Source: Tenericutes bacterium MZ-XQ (GTDB lineage: Bacteria; Bacillota_I; Bacilli_A; Acholeplasmatales; Acholeplasmataceae). Taken from it: a stretch of 64,000 bases of DNA. The stretch covers positions 1,742,858 to 1,806,857 of the forward strand of contig CP017950.1 in NCBI GenBank assembly GCA_002838205.1, in the 5' to 3' direction. Positions 51,157 through 61,215 of the stretch are shown in pieces. Below the pieces are notes generated by a model that did not search any database, was not told where the DNA came from, and worked only from the letters and a program-made list of their open reading frames with translations. Position 1 is the first letter of the stretch; each line of letters starts with the position of its first letter. A program made the translations under genes and the position numbers.

Positions 51157-52071
51157 TCATTTTTTCCTACTCTTCTTACTCAGCAAACTGTCTAAAAAAC
51201 TAGAATTATTATAAATCCAATAATTGATATAGAAAATTTTCTTGTTTTTATTATAGACTTTAAATCCATTAGGTGTTGAACGCAATGACAACTCTTCAAT
51301 CTTATATTTTTTTTCTTTATTAAAAATATTAATGTATATTAACTCTTTTGAAGATGATTTTACGCGGAAGTTTTTATATAATAACACAAATAGTACGCCT
51401 ACGATAAATGGAATGAACCCCATAATAAGCATGAAGATGTATCCAAAAATGATCTCTCCCTTTGATTCAGGAATCAATAGCATCCATATGGATAGGCCAA
51501 TACTAATCGATCCTAAAATAATAAAAGTAATTCCAGAATTCTTAGTATAAAAATTTCCACTAATGGTATCAGCATCATATTTATTTTCAATTTTATTTTG
51601 AGAAAAATATTTATTGATTGCTTCATACAAGATTATTGTGTTTGGATATCCGAAATTTATATAGTATTTCTTGTTTTTGTATTCAATAATAATGTTATTT
51701 CCATCTACGATATAACCTATCGAATCATATGGAATATCACGAGAACTAAAAAATGTTCTCTTAGTTAATTTGGACTTGTGAATAAATACTCTGTATCGAA
51801 AATCTATCCAAATAAATAATGCTCCAATTAATACATATGAAAAAAAGAATAAAATCGCATAAAATTTATCCTTTGAATCGCTCATAAATATTGATAACAA
51901 CAATACCATTAATGAACCAGTTAGTATAATAGCTACACCAATTGATTTCAATTTGTAAGGCAAATATATGACATCAGCTTTAACTTTTTCGTCGCTTTTT
52001 CTAATTTTCAAAAAATAACTAATTGAAATTAAGATTATTAAAAAACTAATTCCTCTATACAACCAGTCCAT
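51157..52071 (-). CDS. membrane protein with two bPH-like halves
   Basis: 304 residues. Two similar halves each comprise a pair of hydrophobic helices and a soluble beta-rich segment: first RYRVFIHKSKLTKRTFFSSRDIPYDSIGYI, then NFRVKSSSKELIYINIFNKEKKYKIEELSLRS (read in parts). Both look like bacterial PH (bPH-type) domains, which often bind membranes or partners. Serine- and lysine-rich low-GC coding fits an accessory gene. AAGGAGG is absent; a weaker GGAGGAAAT precedes the ATG. Function unknown. Confidence 0.55.
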   Translation of the reverse strand: MDWLYRGISFLIILISISYFLKIRKSDEKVKADVIYLPYKLKSIGVAIILTGSLMVLLLSIFMSDSKDKFYAILFFFSYVLIGALFIWIDFRYRVFIHKSKLTKRTFFSSRDIPYDSIGYIVDGNNIIIEYKNKKYYINFGYPNTIILYEAINKYFSQNKIENKYDADTISGNFYTKNSGITFIILGSISIGLSIWMLLIPESKGEIIFGYIFMLIMGFIPFIVGVLFVLLYKNFRVKSSSKELIYINIFNKEKKYKIEELSLRSTPNGFKVYNKNKKIFYINYWIYNNSSFLDSLLSKKSRKK

Positions 52072-52187
52072 ATAGTAATTTCCTCCATGAAAAAAAATAT
52101 ATAATGTAAAATCTATTTATATAAAACCAAAAAACCTTTAAAATAGGCTGATTTGCATTAAACAAACTTAGCGAAGGTGAAGACCCC

Positions 52188-52691
52188 TTATCGAAAATCT
52201 TGATTTTTATTATCTTCTAGTATCAGATCCATCGCTATTGCAATCTCAATCATGTGAATAAATTCTTTCTGATAAACATCAAAAGTCATACTGGTTTCTT
52301 CAATCTTAGCTATTCCAACTTCAATCCAATAGAAACAAAACATGAATTGTGATGGCAAGTAATGATTTTTAGGCAATTCAAGTTGAACACTAATAGGTGA
52401 AATATTCTTCCATTCATCGATAAGCTCTTTATCACAATCAGCAAGATAACGTAGTGAAAAAATTCCGTTTCTAAAAAAATAATCTCTTGGTTCCTTCTGG
52501 TTCTTTCTAAGATACGAGATTAGTTGTTTATCATTTGTGATGGACACAAAGTCTCCCTCTTCACGATAAAAAACATCTGTGTACATGTCATTAATTAAAT
52601 CAACAACATAGTCACCTTGACCATACATTTCAGGGTGTCGATAAAACTTCTTAATCAATTTCCTTGGTACATTAATCTCAATACTTTTCAT
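52188..52691 (-). CDS. hypothetical protein
   Basis: 167 residues, soluble, with an even mix of helices and strands and no motif I recognise. EINVPRKLIKKFYRHPEMYGQGDYVVDLI at the start has the look of a small alpha/beta protein. It is the last gene of the leftward island that runs from the window's right edge. Position suggests a helper of the neighbouring nuclease genes, but nothing in the sequence shows it. Confidence 0.5.
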   Translation of the reverse strand: MKSIEINVPRKLIKKFYRHPEMYGQGDYVVDLINDMYTDVFYREEGDFVSITNDKQLISYLRKNQKEPRDYFFRNGIFSLRYLADCDKELIDEWKNISPISVQLELPKNHYLPSQFMFCFYWIEVGIAKIEETSMTFDVYQKEFIHMIEIAIAMDLILEDNKNQDFR

Positions 52692-52772
52692 AAATATCTC
52701 CTTTTGGCTATTGTCAATAATTTACAGGATTTTCCTGTATTACCTTTTGTACCAAGGGATTATCTAACTTAA

Positions 52773-53609
52773 TTAATTTGAATTGAGCCCAAAGGCTCTA
52801 GTGCCTAATGTTTTTTTCCACCATGACTCACGATTTAAAACGAGTTGATCATCAGTTCTAGCGTTATAGTTTTCTAATATTGAATATTGAAAGTACTTTT
52901 TTATATAGTCAAATCCAAGTTCACTCACTATCTCTTTTAACATTTTGTTACCACCGTGACCATTAGAAACATAGTTTTTCCATCTTGATAAGAGCATACC
53001 AAAATTTGAAGTTGCTGAACCAACGTATTGATTTCCACTATTTGTATCAGTAATCAAGTAAACTGCTTTTTGATTTTCTAATGCAGCTATCCAATCACGT
53101 TTATTCCTAACTATAATCGTTTCCAATTGTGAATAGGTCAATCTTACATGATCATAACCTGGAAAATCATCACCATCAAATGTTGTAGGTAATATTTGTA
53201 CAACCTCTAACTGGTCAATAATCTCAGAAAGAAATCTACCTTGACCCTGATGATATTTATGATACTTAACAATAACACGGCCAAAATATTTACTATACTT
53301 CTCAACTGTAACGCCTTTAAAGTTTATGCCATGCTCGATGTTAAGGTCCTCAGTTACTTCTTTTATAGTTGTTAACAACCAAGAATCATATGATAGTCTC
53401 ATGAGACTGACTGCAAATTGACCTACTTTAAAATATCTTTGAGTCTCTCTCCAAAACAACCATTGGTTATCAATAACATCTGGATCCTTTTTGTATTCAT
53501 CCATAGGATTTGATCCTTCACGATTTAGTTGATTAAATTTTACTTTATATAGTTTTATTTCTTCACTAGACAAATTTAACAAATCATTAAGTAGTATTTG
53601 ATTCGGCAT
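52773..53609 (-). CDS. GIY-YIG family endonuclease-like protein
   Basis: 278 residues. Residues about 175-275 contain a GIY-YIG fold: VYLITDTNSGNQYVGSA (VYLI...QYVG instead of GIY...YIG), a basic helix with RWKNY (the catalytic arginine), and ESWWKKTLGTRAFGLN with the conserved metal-binding glutamate. The N-terminal 170 residues are a separate domain, possibly for target binding. It belongs to the leftward island and follows the RNase III-like gene. The nuclease activity is a motif-based expectation. Confidence 0.78.
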   Translation of the reverse strand: MPNQILLNDLLNLSSEEIKLYKVKFNQLNREGSNPMDEYKKDPDVIDNQWLFWRETQRYFKVGQFAVSLMRLSYDSWLLTTIKEVTEDLNIEHGINFKGVTVEKYSKYFGRVIVKYHKYHQGQGRFLSEIIDQLEVVQILPTTFDGDDFPGYDHVRLTYSQLETIIVRNKRDWIAALENQKAVYLITDTNSGNQYVGSATSNFGMLLSRWKNYVSNGHGGNKMLKEIVSELGFDYIKKYFQYSILENYNARTDDQLVLNRESWWKKTLGTRAFGLNSN

Positions 53610-53699
53610 TTATTTTCTCCTTGTTATCTAATTTAACAATAATAAGCACTATTAATGCTATATTTAGTATTTATTAATCTCCATTCCTGAATCTATATG

Positions 53700-53795
53700 C
53701 AAAAAAGTGCCTAACTAATGTGGTTATGATCGAAATGATATCTTAATTAGCATATCTTCTATACATAACATTTTAGCATAATTAGGCACTTATTA
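53700..53795 (-). terminator. extended terminator hairpin after the RNase III-like gene
   Basis: AAGTGCCTAA (53705-53714) pairs with TTAGGCACTT (53782-53791); inner segments also pair (ATGT with ACAT, ATAACC with CATA). Read leftward it ends in a run of six Ts. It spans most of the 219-bp gap between the two genes. Confidence 0.7.
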
Positions 53796-53828
53796 TATAA
53801 TCTTTTATGGTTTTGATCTTAACTAAGC

Positions 53829-54893
53829 TTAGTTTTTCTGATTCTTGTATTGATCTTTTAAACCATAGATATTGCAGATACAAAGGTATGCTGCATATTT
53901 TTTTGCTGTCTTTTTAGAAGTTGCATAAGCGGTCTCTTTAATTGCATGACTTCTTATTGTGCATGTAGCAACCCATCTAGGATGACCACCATGATCATAA
54001 CCCTGCTCTTCTGGCACATGATAATCCGGCATTGATATATATCCCTTTTGAGCCAATTCTTGAAGTGTATTGATCGAGTTTTCTAGTGTTAACTCCTCTG
54101 GTAATTCATCTCTCATCGTAAAAAGCTCATCATGTTGAGCAAGATAAATATAGGCTTCTTCTGCAACATTAGCTCTCGCTTCAGATTTATTATCACCTTC
54201 AGCATGAAAACTAATTTCACCTCTTGATGTCTCTAATACAAGAAATGCTATGAATCCGCCGTCATCTAATTCTTCAAACTCATATGTAGGGACTTCTCCA
54301 TTTTGTTTTTGGTTCCATTGCTGAACCAAACCTACATAATCATCATCTTCAGTAAATCCATTTGATAAGAAATGATCCATGTTGAGCATAAAGTTCACTG
54401 AGTTTTCAAGCTCATCAGGATTCCAATTAGAATCAATTGCGATTGCTCCTAAGATTGCTTCAAATAGATCTTCTTTAACTGAATCCTCATTTTCCTTATG
54501 TTGTTGGATATCTCCCTTACCCATTAAGAGATACTCGTTAAATCCTAGTTTATCAATTCGATGTGCAAGCATCTTTTTGTTTACTAGTTTTTTCTTAATG
54601 TTTGTTAAGTTACCTTCGCTTGTGTAAGTATCCACAACAAACTCATCATCATCTTTATCAAAATTAAAGTCTTCTAATTGTGATTTCGTATAACCATATC
54701 TATCTATTAATATTTTAGTCACATAGAAATCTAGTACTCTATCTCCGATAAACTCTAAAACCTCGTTGTTCTCACCACCATTTTCTTCTGAGTAAGAACG
54801 TCTGGTAAATGCTTGGCACAATAAATCAGTATTATTAAACCAATAGCTAATCTTTCTTTGAACCTCATTTAAGTGTTTGTTTAAATCTTTCAT
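53829..54893 (-). CDS. ribonuclease III-like protein with two dsRNA-binding domains
   Basis: 354 residues, longer than housekeeping RNase III (about 230). The catalytic domain keeps both signature segments: NEVLEFIGDRVLDF (Glu44/Glu47 and Asp51) and EDLFEAILGAI (Asp142, Glu145), with SEGNLTNIKKKLVN between, so all metal ligands are present. A dsRNA-binding domain follows at about 187-255 and a second, more divergent one at about 268-345, ending in KKTAKKYAAYLCICN. A second dsRBD is unusual in bacteria. It lies among nuclease and helicase genes rather than near ribosomal genes. A hairpin in its leader suggests self-regulation. Confidence 0.85.
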   Translation of the reverse strand: MKDLNKHLNEVQRKISYWFNNTDLLCQAFTRRSYSEENGGENNEVLEFIGDRVLDFYVTKILIDRYGYTKSQLEDFNFDKDDDEFVVDTYTSEGNLTNIKKKLVNKKMLAHRIDKLGFNEYLLMGKGDIQQHKENEDSVKEDLFEAILGAIAIDSNWNPDELENSVNFMLNMDHFLSNGFTEDDDYVGLVQQWNQKQNGEVPTYEFEELDDGGFIAFLVLETSRGEISFHAEGDNKSEARANVAEEAYIYLAQHDELFTMRDELPEELTLENSINTLQELAQKGYISMPDYHVPEEQGYDHGGHPRWVATCTIRSHAIKETAYATSKKTAKKYAAYLCICNIYGLKDQYKNQKN

Positions 54894-54934
54894 TTTTAAA
54901 CCCCTCCTTCTTATTTGTCAATAAAATAAACAAA

Positions 54935-54995
54935 AAGCCCATAAAGAAGGTATACCTATCCCACTAGAATAGACAGTTACCTTTTACATAGGCTT
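54935..54995 (-). promoter_or_regulatory. hairpin in the RNase III-like leader
   Basis: On the leftward strand AAGCCTATGTAAAAGGTA pairs with TACCTTCTTTATGGGCTT over 16 of 18 positions, with an inner CTAT/ATAG pairing. It lies about 40 bases upstream of the ATG. A double-stranded helix of this length is a possible substrate for the encoded enzyme; a terminator-like T-run (TTTTTG) follows it. Confidence 0.55.
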
Positions 54996-55163
54996 ATAAC
55001 TTTGCAAAATGTTTATATAAATCATCATCATTTAATAGATTCTCACTTGCATAAGAAAGATTAAATCGATTATGTTTTATATCCCAATTTTGAGACCGTC
55101 AAAGCCGTTTATTTCTTGACATTTTTATTATACTATTTTTTGATTGGTTTGACAATAGCAAAT

Positions 55164-55206
55164 AAAAAAGCGACATAAATTTAATGAATAATTAGTCGCT
55201 TTTTTT
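55164..55206 (-). terminator. terminator between the helicase fusion gene and the RNase III-like gene
   Basis: AAAAAAGCGAC, a 20-base loop, GTCGCTTTTTT: 11 pairs, T-run on both sides. With the leader hairpin this accounts for the 420-bp gene-free stretch 54894-55315; the rest of that stretch is AT-rich with nothing recognised. Confidence 0.82.
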
Positions 55207-55315
55207 CTAGAAAATTCCAAATTATAATATGTTAGAACCTTCATTTAAAATTAACTATCATGAATTTTCATCTCATCTCTATAACCTTGATAATTAAAGG
55301 ATACTATTACTAAGG

Positions 55316-58300
55316 TTATTTTTTTTGAAAAATAACTTCTGGGAGTATAATATAATATCCTTCCATTTTCTCTTTATCGAACCAATAGACAATATGATTC
55401 ACACTGATATTGCTTATGACATAATCTTTAGCAATTAGTTTTTCCATTTCCTCTTTACACTTATTTGAAAATTTCAATATTTTATTACCATCTTCACTAC
55501 AAACAACATCCTCAATAATTATTAGCTTTTCACCACTATGTAATTTGTTAATATTCTTTTGAGTGAACTTAAAATATCCCAATTGGACATCTTTGTGTGA
55601 AAGCTGATAAAGTAATCTTTCAGGATCATCATAAGCTTCTTTATTTTCGATAATCTCTATACCCTGATATAAACTAAAAATATTATGAGTAGTATGAATA
55701 GACAAACTGGTTTTTGCTCTTGTGATGCCAACATATAGCAATCTAAGTTCATCTTCTTGCAAGTATCCTTGCTTATTATAATAAATGATGACTTGATCAA
55801 ATTCTTTACCTTTTGCTTTGTGCAAAGTAGATACATAAACAACATTTTGATCAATAAAATCCTCATACCTAGATTCATTTATAAATTCGACAAAATCACT
55901 TATAAATGGTCTGTCATTTAATGACATAAACTGATATAAAACTTTAATAACCATATCCTTATGTTTACTCTTTTGAGTCTTGATATAATCATCTGCAATC
56001 CCTTGTACAATATCTTTGTCCATCATTGGTGTGTTGTGTCTTTTATTAATCATATCAAGTAAATCTTGAAACTCTATCATCTTATCAAGAGAGAAACCAT
56101 CTATTGATTGAATCAATTTTGCATGAACGCCATGTAAACCAAGTAATCCATAAATGATTGATGCTTCATCATTATTTCTTGTGAAAATTGCAGTTGTTCC
56201 TTCATTGTTTGATTTTAAATACTCATCGACAATAGCTTGATATGGTTGAGCACCATCCTCATATTTTATAACTTTTATATCTCCATCTATGCCTGATTGA
56301 GCTTTTATCTTTTTTGTTTTTATGCGATTTTTTATCATGCCCACAAAGTAATTTGAATATTCAACTATATTTTTTTTGCTTCTAAAGTTAGTCGTAAGTT
56401 CATACAAGCTTGCACCATCATCTACAAAATGTTGCATATATTCAGATGAAGACCCTCTAAACTCATAGATATTTTGGTCATCATCACCTACAGCAATCAC
56501 TCTTATTTCAGGATTATACTTAATCAGTGTCTGAATAAGTTCATATTCATCAGCTTTCATATCCTGTGCTTCATCAATCACTAAGACCATTTTTGTAATT
56601 TTTGATAAATCTACTTCATTTTCATTAATCAAATCTATAGCTTGTTTAACAACTTCTGAAGTCTTTTCAATGTTTCCCATTTGTCCGATAAGGTCGAAAG
56701 CATAACTATGAAATGTTTTAATGTCTATGTAATATGCCGTTTTGCCAATTAAATCTATTAATCTTGTTTTAAACTCACTGGCTGCTGCTCTTGAGAAGGT
56801 AAGCATTAATAGTTGTTCTGTTCGGATATCTTCTGTATAAATTATAGAAGCAAGTTTATGCACTAATAATTTTGTCTTTCCACTTCCAGGACCAGCACCT
56901 ACGACAATTTTTTGACTATCTTTATCTTGTATGATTCTAAATTGTTCTTGAGATAAGGATCCAAATAATTCAGTAAATTTATCTTTTGACATATTCCTAG
57001 ATACATCTTCTTTTCTTTTACCAGGAAAATATTTATTCAAGAAATCAACGTATTCCATTTGGAAGTAATCATCTACAAATTTTAAAGCATCTTTATAATT
57101 TTTTGTCATTTTATCTGCATATTCTCCAACAATATGAATTTGTTGAACTTTTGTTTTGTAAAATCGATCTAACTTTTCATAATCATCTTTTGTATATCGT
57201 TTTAGATTGTCAGTTTCTAAACGTGTGATTTTCATAGGTGCATATGTGACTAAAAACCCACCTTCAATTTTCAAAGCTTCAATACGCTTTAAATAGTAGA
57301 TTGAATCTTCGATATCATCAGTTGTATAGTTTTCACTTCTAAACATATTTTTATGCTTATTCACGTAATTATGTACATCAATAATTGAAAAATATACGCT
57401 AATTAAATCACTTTGCTTACTTTCTTTCTTATATACATCATGGTTCATTAAAAACTCAATAACATGCTCTGCAATTTCATGTAAGAAGTGCAATCTTGCT
57501 AAGATATTTTCTTTTAATGGAACTATTCTTAAAACATCATTACCTTGTTTCGATACTTTAATCATTTTTGTAATCGCTAAATAATTAATAAGACTTTTAA
57601 TGTCTTTTACATTAGATTTTAAGTTAGAATTTAATGCTTGCTCGTTCAATATTTTCAAATTGATTAATTTATCATCTTCATTAATGATTGGTATAACAAA
57701 ATCAATTAACTTTAAAAATCTCTCTTCAATTTTATTTGCAGCATTGAGTTCACTCTTCTTTTCAATATAGCAAACAAGATCTTTGAAATCTTCCAAAATA
57801 TTAGCTTCTTTTAGCTTTTGAACAATTGAAATCACATAGTGATGTTCCATACCTAGTTGATCAGCGACATAATCTAATCTTGTCTCTGATCCATCTTCAA
57901 GCTTACCTTTTGTGTGATATTCAGTAAGTAATCTTGATATAATTCTGACAGCGTTTTGAAAATCCAAGCCTTCATTAAATAAATGTGACGACTCTAGTTT
58001 TTTCTTCGCTTCTTCCATATTTTTTACAATCAGACTATTAGCATATACTCTAAAAACATTTTGCCCTCTTTTTAAATATCCTGTATCTTCGAGTGATGCA
58101 ATCGATGTTTTGACTCTAGTCTCGATATCTTGACCAGAATCGTCCCATCCTGAGGCTCTGGCTATTTCAAGTGCAGATTTTGATATTTCTTTTCTTTTAG
58201 AAGTAAGATTCTTTATACCCTGCCATACTTGATAGATTTCTTTTTGATAGATTTTAGTTGAGTTTAACAATGCAAAATGTTCTTCAAGATCATCTTTATG

Positions 58301-60094
58301 ATATAAAACATAGCAAACTGCATTAATGTGTTGATCTCTACCAGCTCGTCCAGCTTCCTGAACGTAGTTTTCAATAGAATCAGAAATATTATAATGAATG
58401 ACTGCTCCAACGTTACTCTTATCAACACCCATACCAAAAGCGGAAGTCGCGACCATAATTTGGGTTTGGTCACTCATAAATGAGTTTTGCTCGGATATTT
58501 TTTCATCTTTTTCCATGCCAGCATGAAATTTCGAGACCGAATATCCATCTTTAGTAAGTTTATCATGAAGTCTATCTACATATTTTCTTCTTGATGTGTA
58601 AATAATCGTTGGAACATCATGAACTTCTAATAAGTCTCTCAATTGTTTATATTTATCATCCTCATCTTCAACTTGTAAGACTTTATAAGATAAGTTCTTT
58701 CTTTGCGATGTTGATATAATATCAACCATTTCAATACCTAATTTATCCTTAAAATAGTCCTTAATATCTCTGATGACTTGTTTTTTGGCTGTTGCTGTAA
58801 AACAAGAAACTGGAATTTGTTTTTGGTTTTGTTTTTTTTCTTGTATGTTTTTAATAAAATCTCCAATATACAAATAATCAACTCTAAAGTCTTGACCCCA
58901 TGCTGAAAAACAGTGAGCTTCATCTATAACAAATCTTGTGATATCTCTTCCTAATAAAAGTTTTTCAATTGTAGTCGATCTTAATGCTTCAGGAGAAACA
59001 TATAAAATAGATACATCTCCTTCTTTTACTCTTCTTATCTCATTTTGTCTTTCAATAGGATCTAACAATCCATTAATTGTCGCTGAAGCTGTTATATTTT
59101 TATCTTCTAGATTATCCACCTGATCTTTCATTAAAGACTGTAGCGGTGAAATGACGACAGTAAGACTTCTTGTCATTTCTCCACGTAATAACGCTGGTAT
59201 TTGAAAGGTGACAGATTTTCCTCCACCTGTAGGAAATACTGCAAGTAATGAATCGTTTTTCATCGCATGAGATACTGCTAGTTCCTGGAGAGGTTGTCCA
59301 TCAAAATCCCTAAACTTTTCATATCCGAAAAATCTTTGTAATCCATTTGTTCCATTTAATGATTCATTGCAATAACTACATCCATGATTACATGGCGTTC
59401 CTCTTAAAATGATCATGCAAGTTTCAACAAAAGGAAACTGATGAATCACCCATTCAGGAAATAGTGAAGTAATGTTTGTCGTTTTTATTAAAGCTAAAGT
59501 ATATGCGAGTTCAGTTTTATGATTAGCAATCAAATCATCTAAATCAGCGTGCTCACATATATGATCTCTAAAATAACTTTTGATTAAATACTTCGGGTGT
59601 TTTTTCAAAGGACTGAACTTCATATAATGAAAAAAACCAGCAAACCCTATAGCATCATAAAGTAGATTATATAATATAACTTGCATATCAGCATCTAGTT
59701 TATGGAATGCTTCCACTTCACTGTAAAAAAGCTTCATAGCATTTTTAGAGTCATTCAGTGGATTGTTAGAATCTTCTGGTTTTAACTTATCTTCTTTCAT
59801 TAATGAATGATAAGGTTTGTTCGGAAAAAGAAGTGCAGACAATAGCAGTGTATCAATGATTTTAGATGAGTGAAAATCCATACCTCTAAACTGAAAATCA
59901 TTAATGAACTTTAAATCGTGAGAAACGATATTATGTCCACAATAAAAATCCGACTTTGAACAAAACTTTATAAACTTTTTTGCATCACTGTGATGAAATT
60001 CTTTCAGTTTATCGTTTACGGCTCCAAAATCATAGATTTTTTTAGTTTTTTTGTCAACCTCTAAATCAATAAATGTAATCATGTAATCCCCCAT
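55316..60094 (-). CDS. three-part fusion: DnaQ-like exonuclease, RecQ-like helicase and UvrD-like helicase
   Basis: 1592 residues. Residues 1-135: DEDD-type 3'-5' exonuclease with FIDLEV, GHNIVSHDLKFI, IDTLLLS and NDSKNAMKLF. Residues about 250-640: a RecQ-family DEAH helicase with PTGGGKSVTFQ (Walker A), VIDEAHCFSAWGQDF (Walker B), and FGMGVDKSNV and QEAGRAGRD (motifs V/VI); a CxxxCxxC cysteine cluster (near 230-242) precedes it. Residues about 1070-1500: a UvrD/Rep-type helicase with VVGAGPGSGKTKLL, VIDEAQD, ALLYVGITRAK. Such a combination could unwind and degrade DNA from both polarities. It heads the group of RNase III and GIY-YIG genes. A role in repair or in defence against foreign DNA is inference. 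Confidence 0.88.
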   Translation of the reverse strand: MGDYMITFIDLEVDKKTKKIYDFGAVNDKLKEFHHSDAKKFIKFCSKSDFYCGHNIVSHDLKFINDFQFRGMDFHSSKIIDTLLLSALLFPNKPYHSLMKEDKLKPEDSNNPLNDSKNAMKLFYSEVEAFHKLDADMQVILYNLLYDAIGFAGFFHYMKFSPLKKHPKYLIKSYFRDHICEHADLDDLIANHKTELAYTLALIKTTNITSLFPEWVIHQFPFVETCMIILRGTPCNHGCSYCNESLNGTNGLQRFFGYEKFRDFDGQPLQELAVSHAMKNDSLLAVFPTGGGKSVTFQIPALLRGEMTRSLTVVISPLQSLMKDQVDNLEDKNITASATINGLLDPIERQNEIRRVKEGDVSILYVSPEALRSTTIEKLLLGRDITRFVIDEAHCFSAWGQDFRVDYLYIGDFIKNIQEKKQNQKQIPVSCFTATAKKQVIRDIKDYFKDKLGIEMVDIISTSQRKNLSYKVLQVEDEDDKYKQLRDLLEVHDVPTIIYTSRRKYVDRLHDKLTKDGYSVSKFHAGMEKDEKISEQNSFMSDQTQIMVATSAFGMGVDKSNVGAVIHYNISDSIENYVQEAGRAGRDQHINAVCYVLYHKDDLEEHFALLNSTKIYQKEIYQVWQGIKNLTSKRKEISKSALEIARASGWDDSGQDIETRVKTSIASLEDTGYLKRGQNVFRVYANSLIVKNMEEAKKKLESSHLFNEGLDFQNAVRIISRLLTEYHTKGKLEDGSETRLDYVADQLGMEHHYVISIVQKLKEANILEDFKDLVCYIEKKSELNAANKIEERFLKLIDFVIPIINEDDKLINLKILNEQALNSNLKSNVKDIKSLINYLAITKMIKVSKQGNDVLRIVPLKENILARLHFLHEIAEHVIEFLMNHDVYKKESKQSDLISVYFSIIDVHNYVNKHKNMFRSENYTTDDIEDSIYYLKRIEALKIEGGFLVTYAPMKITRLETDNLKRYTKDDYEKLDRFYKTKVQQIHIVGEYADKMTKNYKDALKFVDDYFQMEYVDFLNKYFPGKRKEDVSRNMSKDKFTELFGSLSQEQFRIIQDKDSQKIVVGAGPGSGKTKLLVHKLASIIYTEDIRTEQLLMLTFSRAAASEFKTRLIDLIGKTAYYIDIKTFHSYAFDLIGQMGNIEKTSEVVKQAIDLINENEVDLSKITKMVLVIDEAQDMKADEYELIQTLIKYNPEIRVIAVGDDDQNIYEFRGSSSEYMQHFVDDGASLYELTTNFRSKKNIVEYSNYFVGMIKNRIKTKKIKAQSGIDGDIKVIKYEDGAQPYQAIVDEYLKSNNEGTTAIFTRNNDEASIIYGLLGLHGVHAKLIQSIDGFSLDKMIEFQDLLDMINKRHNTPMMDKDIVQGIADDYIKTQKSKHKDMVIKVLYQFMSLNDRPFISDFVEFINESRYEDFIDQNVVYVSTLHKAKGKEFDQVIIYYNKQGYLQEDELRLLYVGITRAKTSLSIHTTHNIFSLYQGIEIIENKEAYDDPERLLYQLSHKDVQLGYFKFTQKNINKLHSGEKLIIIEDVVCSEDGNKILKFSNKCKEEMEKLIAKDYVISNISVNHIVYWFDKEKMEGYYIILPEVIFQKK

Positions 60095-60217
60095 AAAAAA
60101 TTTTAACTGTTTTATTTTTATTATATGGTTTCTACTAAAAAAGCTTTATTATATATATTGTACGATTATAATAAATATTTCAATTTAGGTAAGCCCACCT
60201 ATTGTTTCTTTTATTAA

Positions 60218-61189
60218 TTAGATTATTGCATCATAATAAAACTTTGTAACATAATCTTGTTCAATTGACAAGATTAACTCTTTTTTCATTTTTTCATCCT
60301 CAATTATTCTCAACAAAGCATTATTTCTATTTTTTAACTTTTCAATGTAATCAATAGATGGCACAATATTTGATTTTCTACTGTTATTTGATTTACTTGT
60401 AAGGACAAGGTTCCAAATATCATCGCTATACATGAAAGACCATGGTATAACATGATCAACGCTTATATCACTGCTAACTAATTCCTGACCAGTATAAAAA
60501 TCAATCACAGCGTTTTCTTTAAACTGCTGAACCAGAACTTCTTTAAATTTCTTTAAATTTTTTCTCCTGATTTTATTATCGATAGAATTTTGAACTTTTG
60601 ATACAATTCTAGGAGATCGATTATATTTTTCTAATAATTGTGCCCACTTATAATTTATAACATGAATAAGCATAATGCTATATTCTTTTAGTATTTTAGC
60701 GTCAAGTATTGGTATACATATTTTAGTTTTCTTATCATCTAATTGATATATCTCATATACTTTTTTATTTGCATATTTATATCTCCAACAAACATCTAAT
60801 TTCAATGTTTTAGATATTTTATTAATCGTATTGGTATATAATTCTTGATTTTTATCAAAAAACGATTTTGCTTTGTCAAACCAAATAGGATTGGTTTTCT
60901 TTTCAATTAATTTATATTCTTCAATAACCTTGCTTACTATTGAATAAATAATGGGTGGTTTAGTATTATTAGAACTCTGTTTTAAATTAAAGAAAAATAC
61001 TTGATTCCAATAATATTTTAATATCTTCTCAGATATGCTATCAAAGGAGATTTCAATGTCGTTTTCACAATAAGAAAAATCCTCAAAAAGGATAGTCTCT
61101 ATGATCGCTCTTCCCCATGCGAGTTTATATGTATTGTCATTTGACATATATTGAATTATATCAAACCATTCTTGCAGATATTTATCCAA
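60218..61189 (-). CDS. HNH endonuclease-like protein
   Basis: 323 residues. The C-terminal part has an HNH/beta-beta-alpha metal motif: DFYTGQELVSSDISVDHVIPWSFMYSDDIWNLVLTSKSNNSRK, with DHVIPWS supplying the catalytic histidine and NLVL and NNSRK the later asparagine positions. The N-terminal 200 residues are a helical domain with no recognised motif. It sits 27 bases downstream of the MazG-like gene and 120 bases upstream of the fused helicase gene, so it is probably in the same island unit. It could be a restriction-type nuclease; no methyltransferase is present. Confidence 0.82.
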   Translation of the reverse strand: MDKYLQEWFDIIQYMSNDNTYKLAWGRAIIETILFEDFSYCENDIEISFDSISEKILKYYWNQVFFFNLKQSSNNTKPPIIYSIVSKVIEEYKLIEKKTNPIWFDKAKSFFDKNQELYTNTINKISKTLKLDVCWRYKYANKKVYEIYQLDDKKTKICIPILDAKILKEYSIMLIHVINYKWAQLLEKYNRSPRIVSKVQNSIDNKIRRKNLKKFKEVLVQQFKENAVIDFYTGQELVSSDISVDHVIPWSFMYSDDIWNLVLTSKSNNSRKSNIVPSIDYIEKLKNRNNALLRIIEDEKMKKELILSIEQDYVTKFYYDAII

Positions 61190-61215
61190 ATAAGCATCTC
61201 CCTAATCCCTATTTG

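Noticed and set aside
60218-61189. Cas9- or CRISPR-related HNH nuclease
   Set aside because: There is an HNH motif but no RuvC domain, no cas genes and no repeat array in the window.
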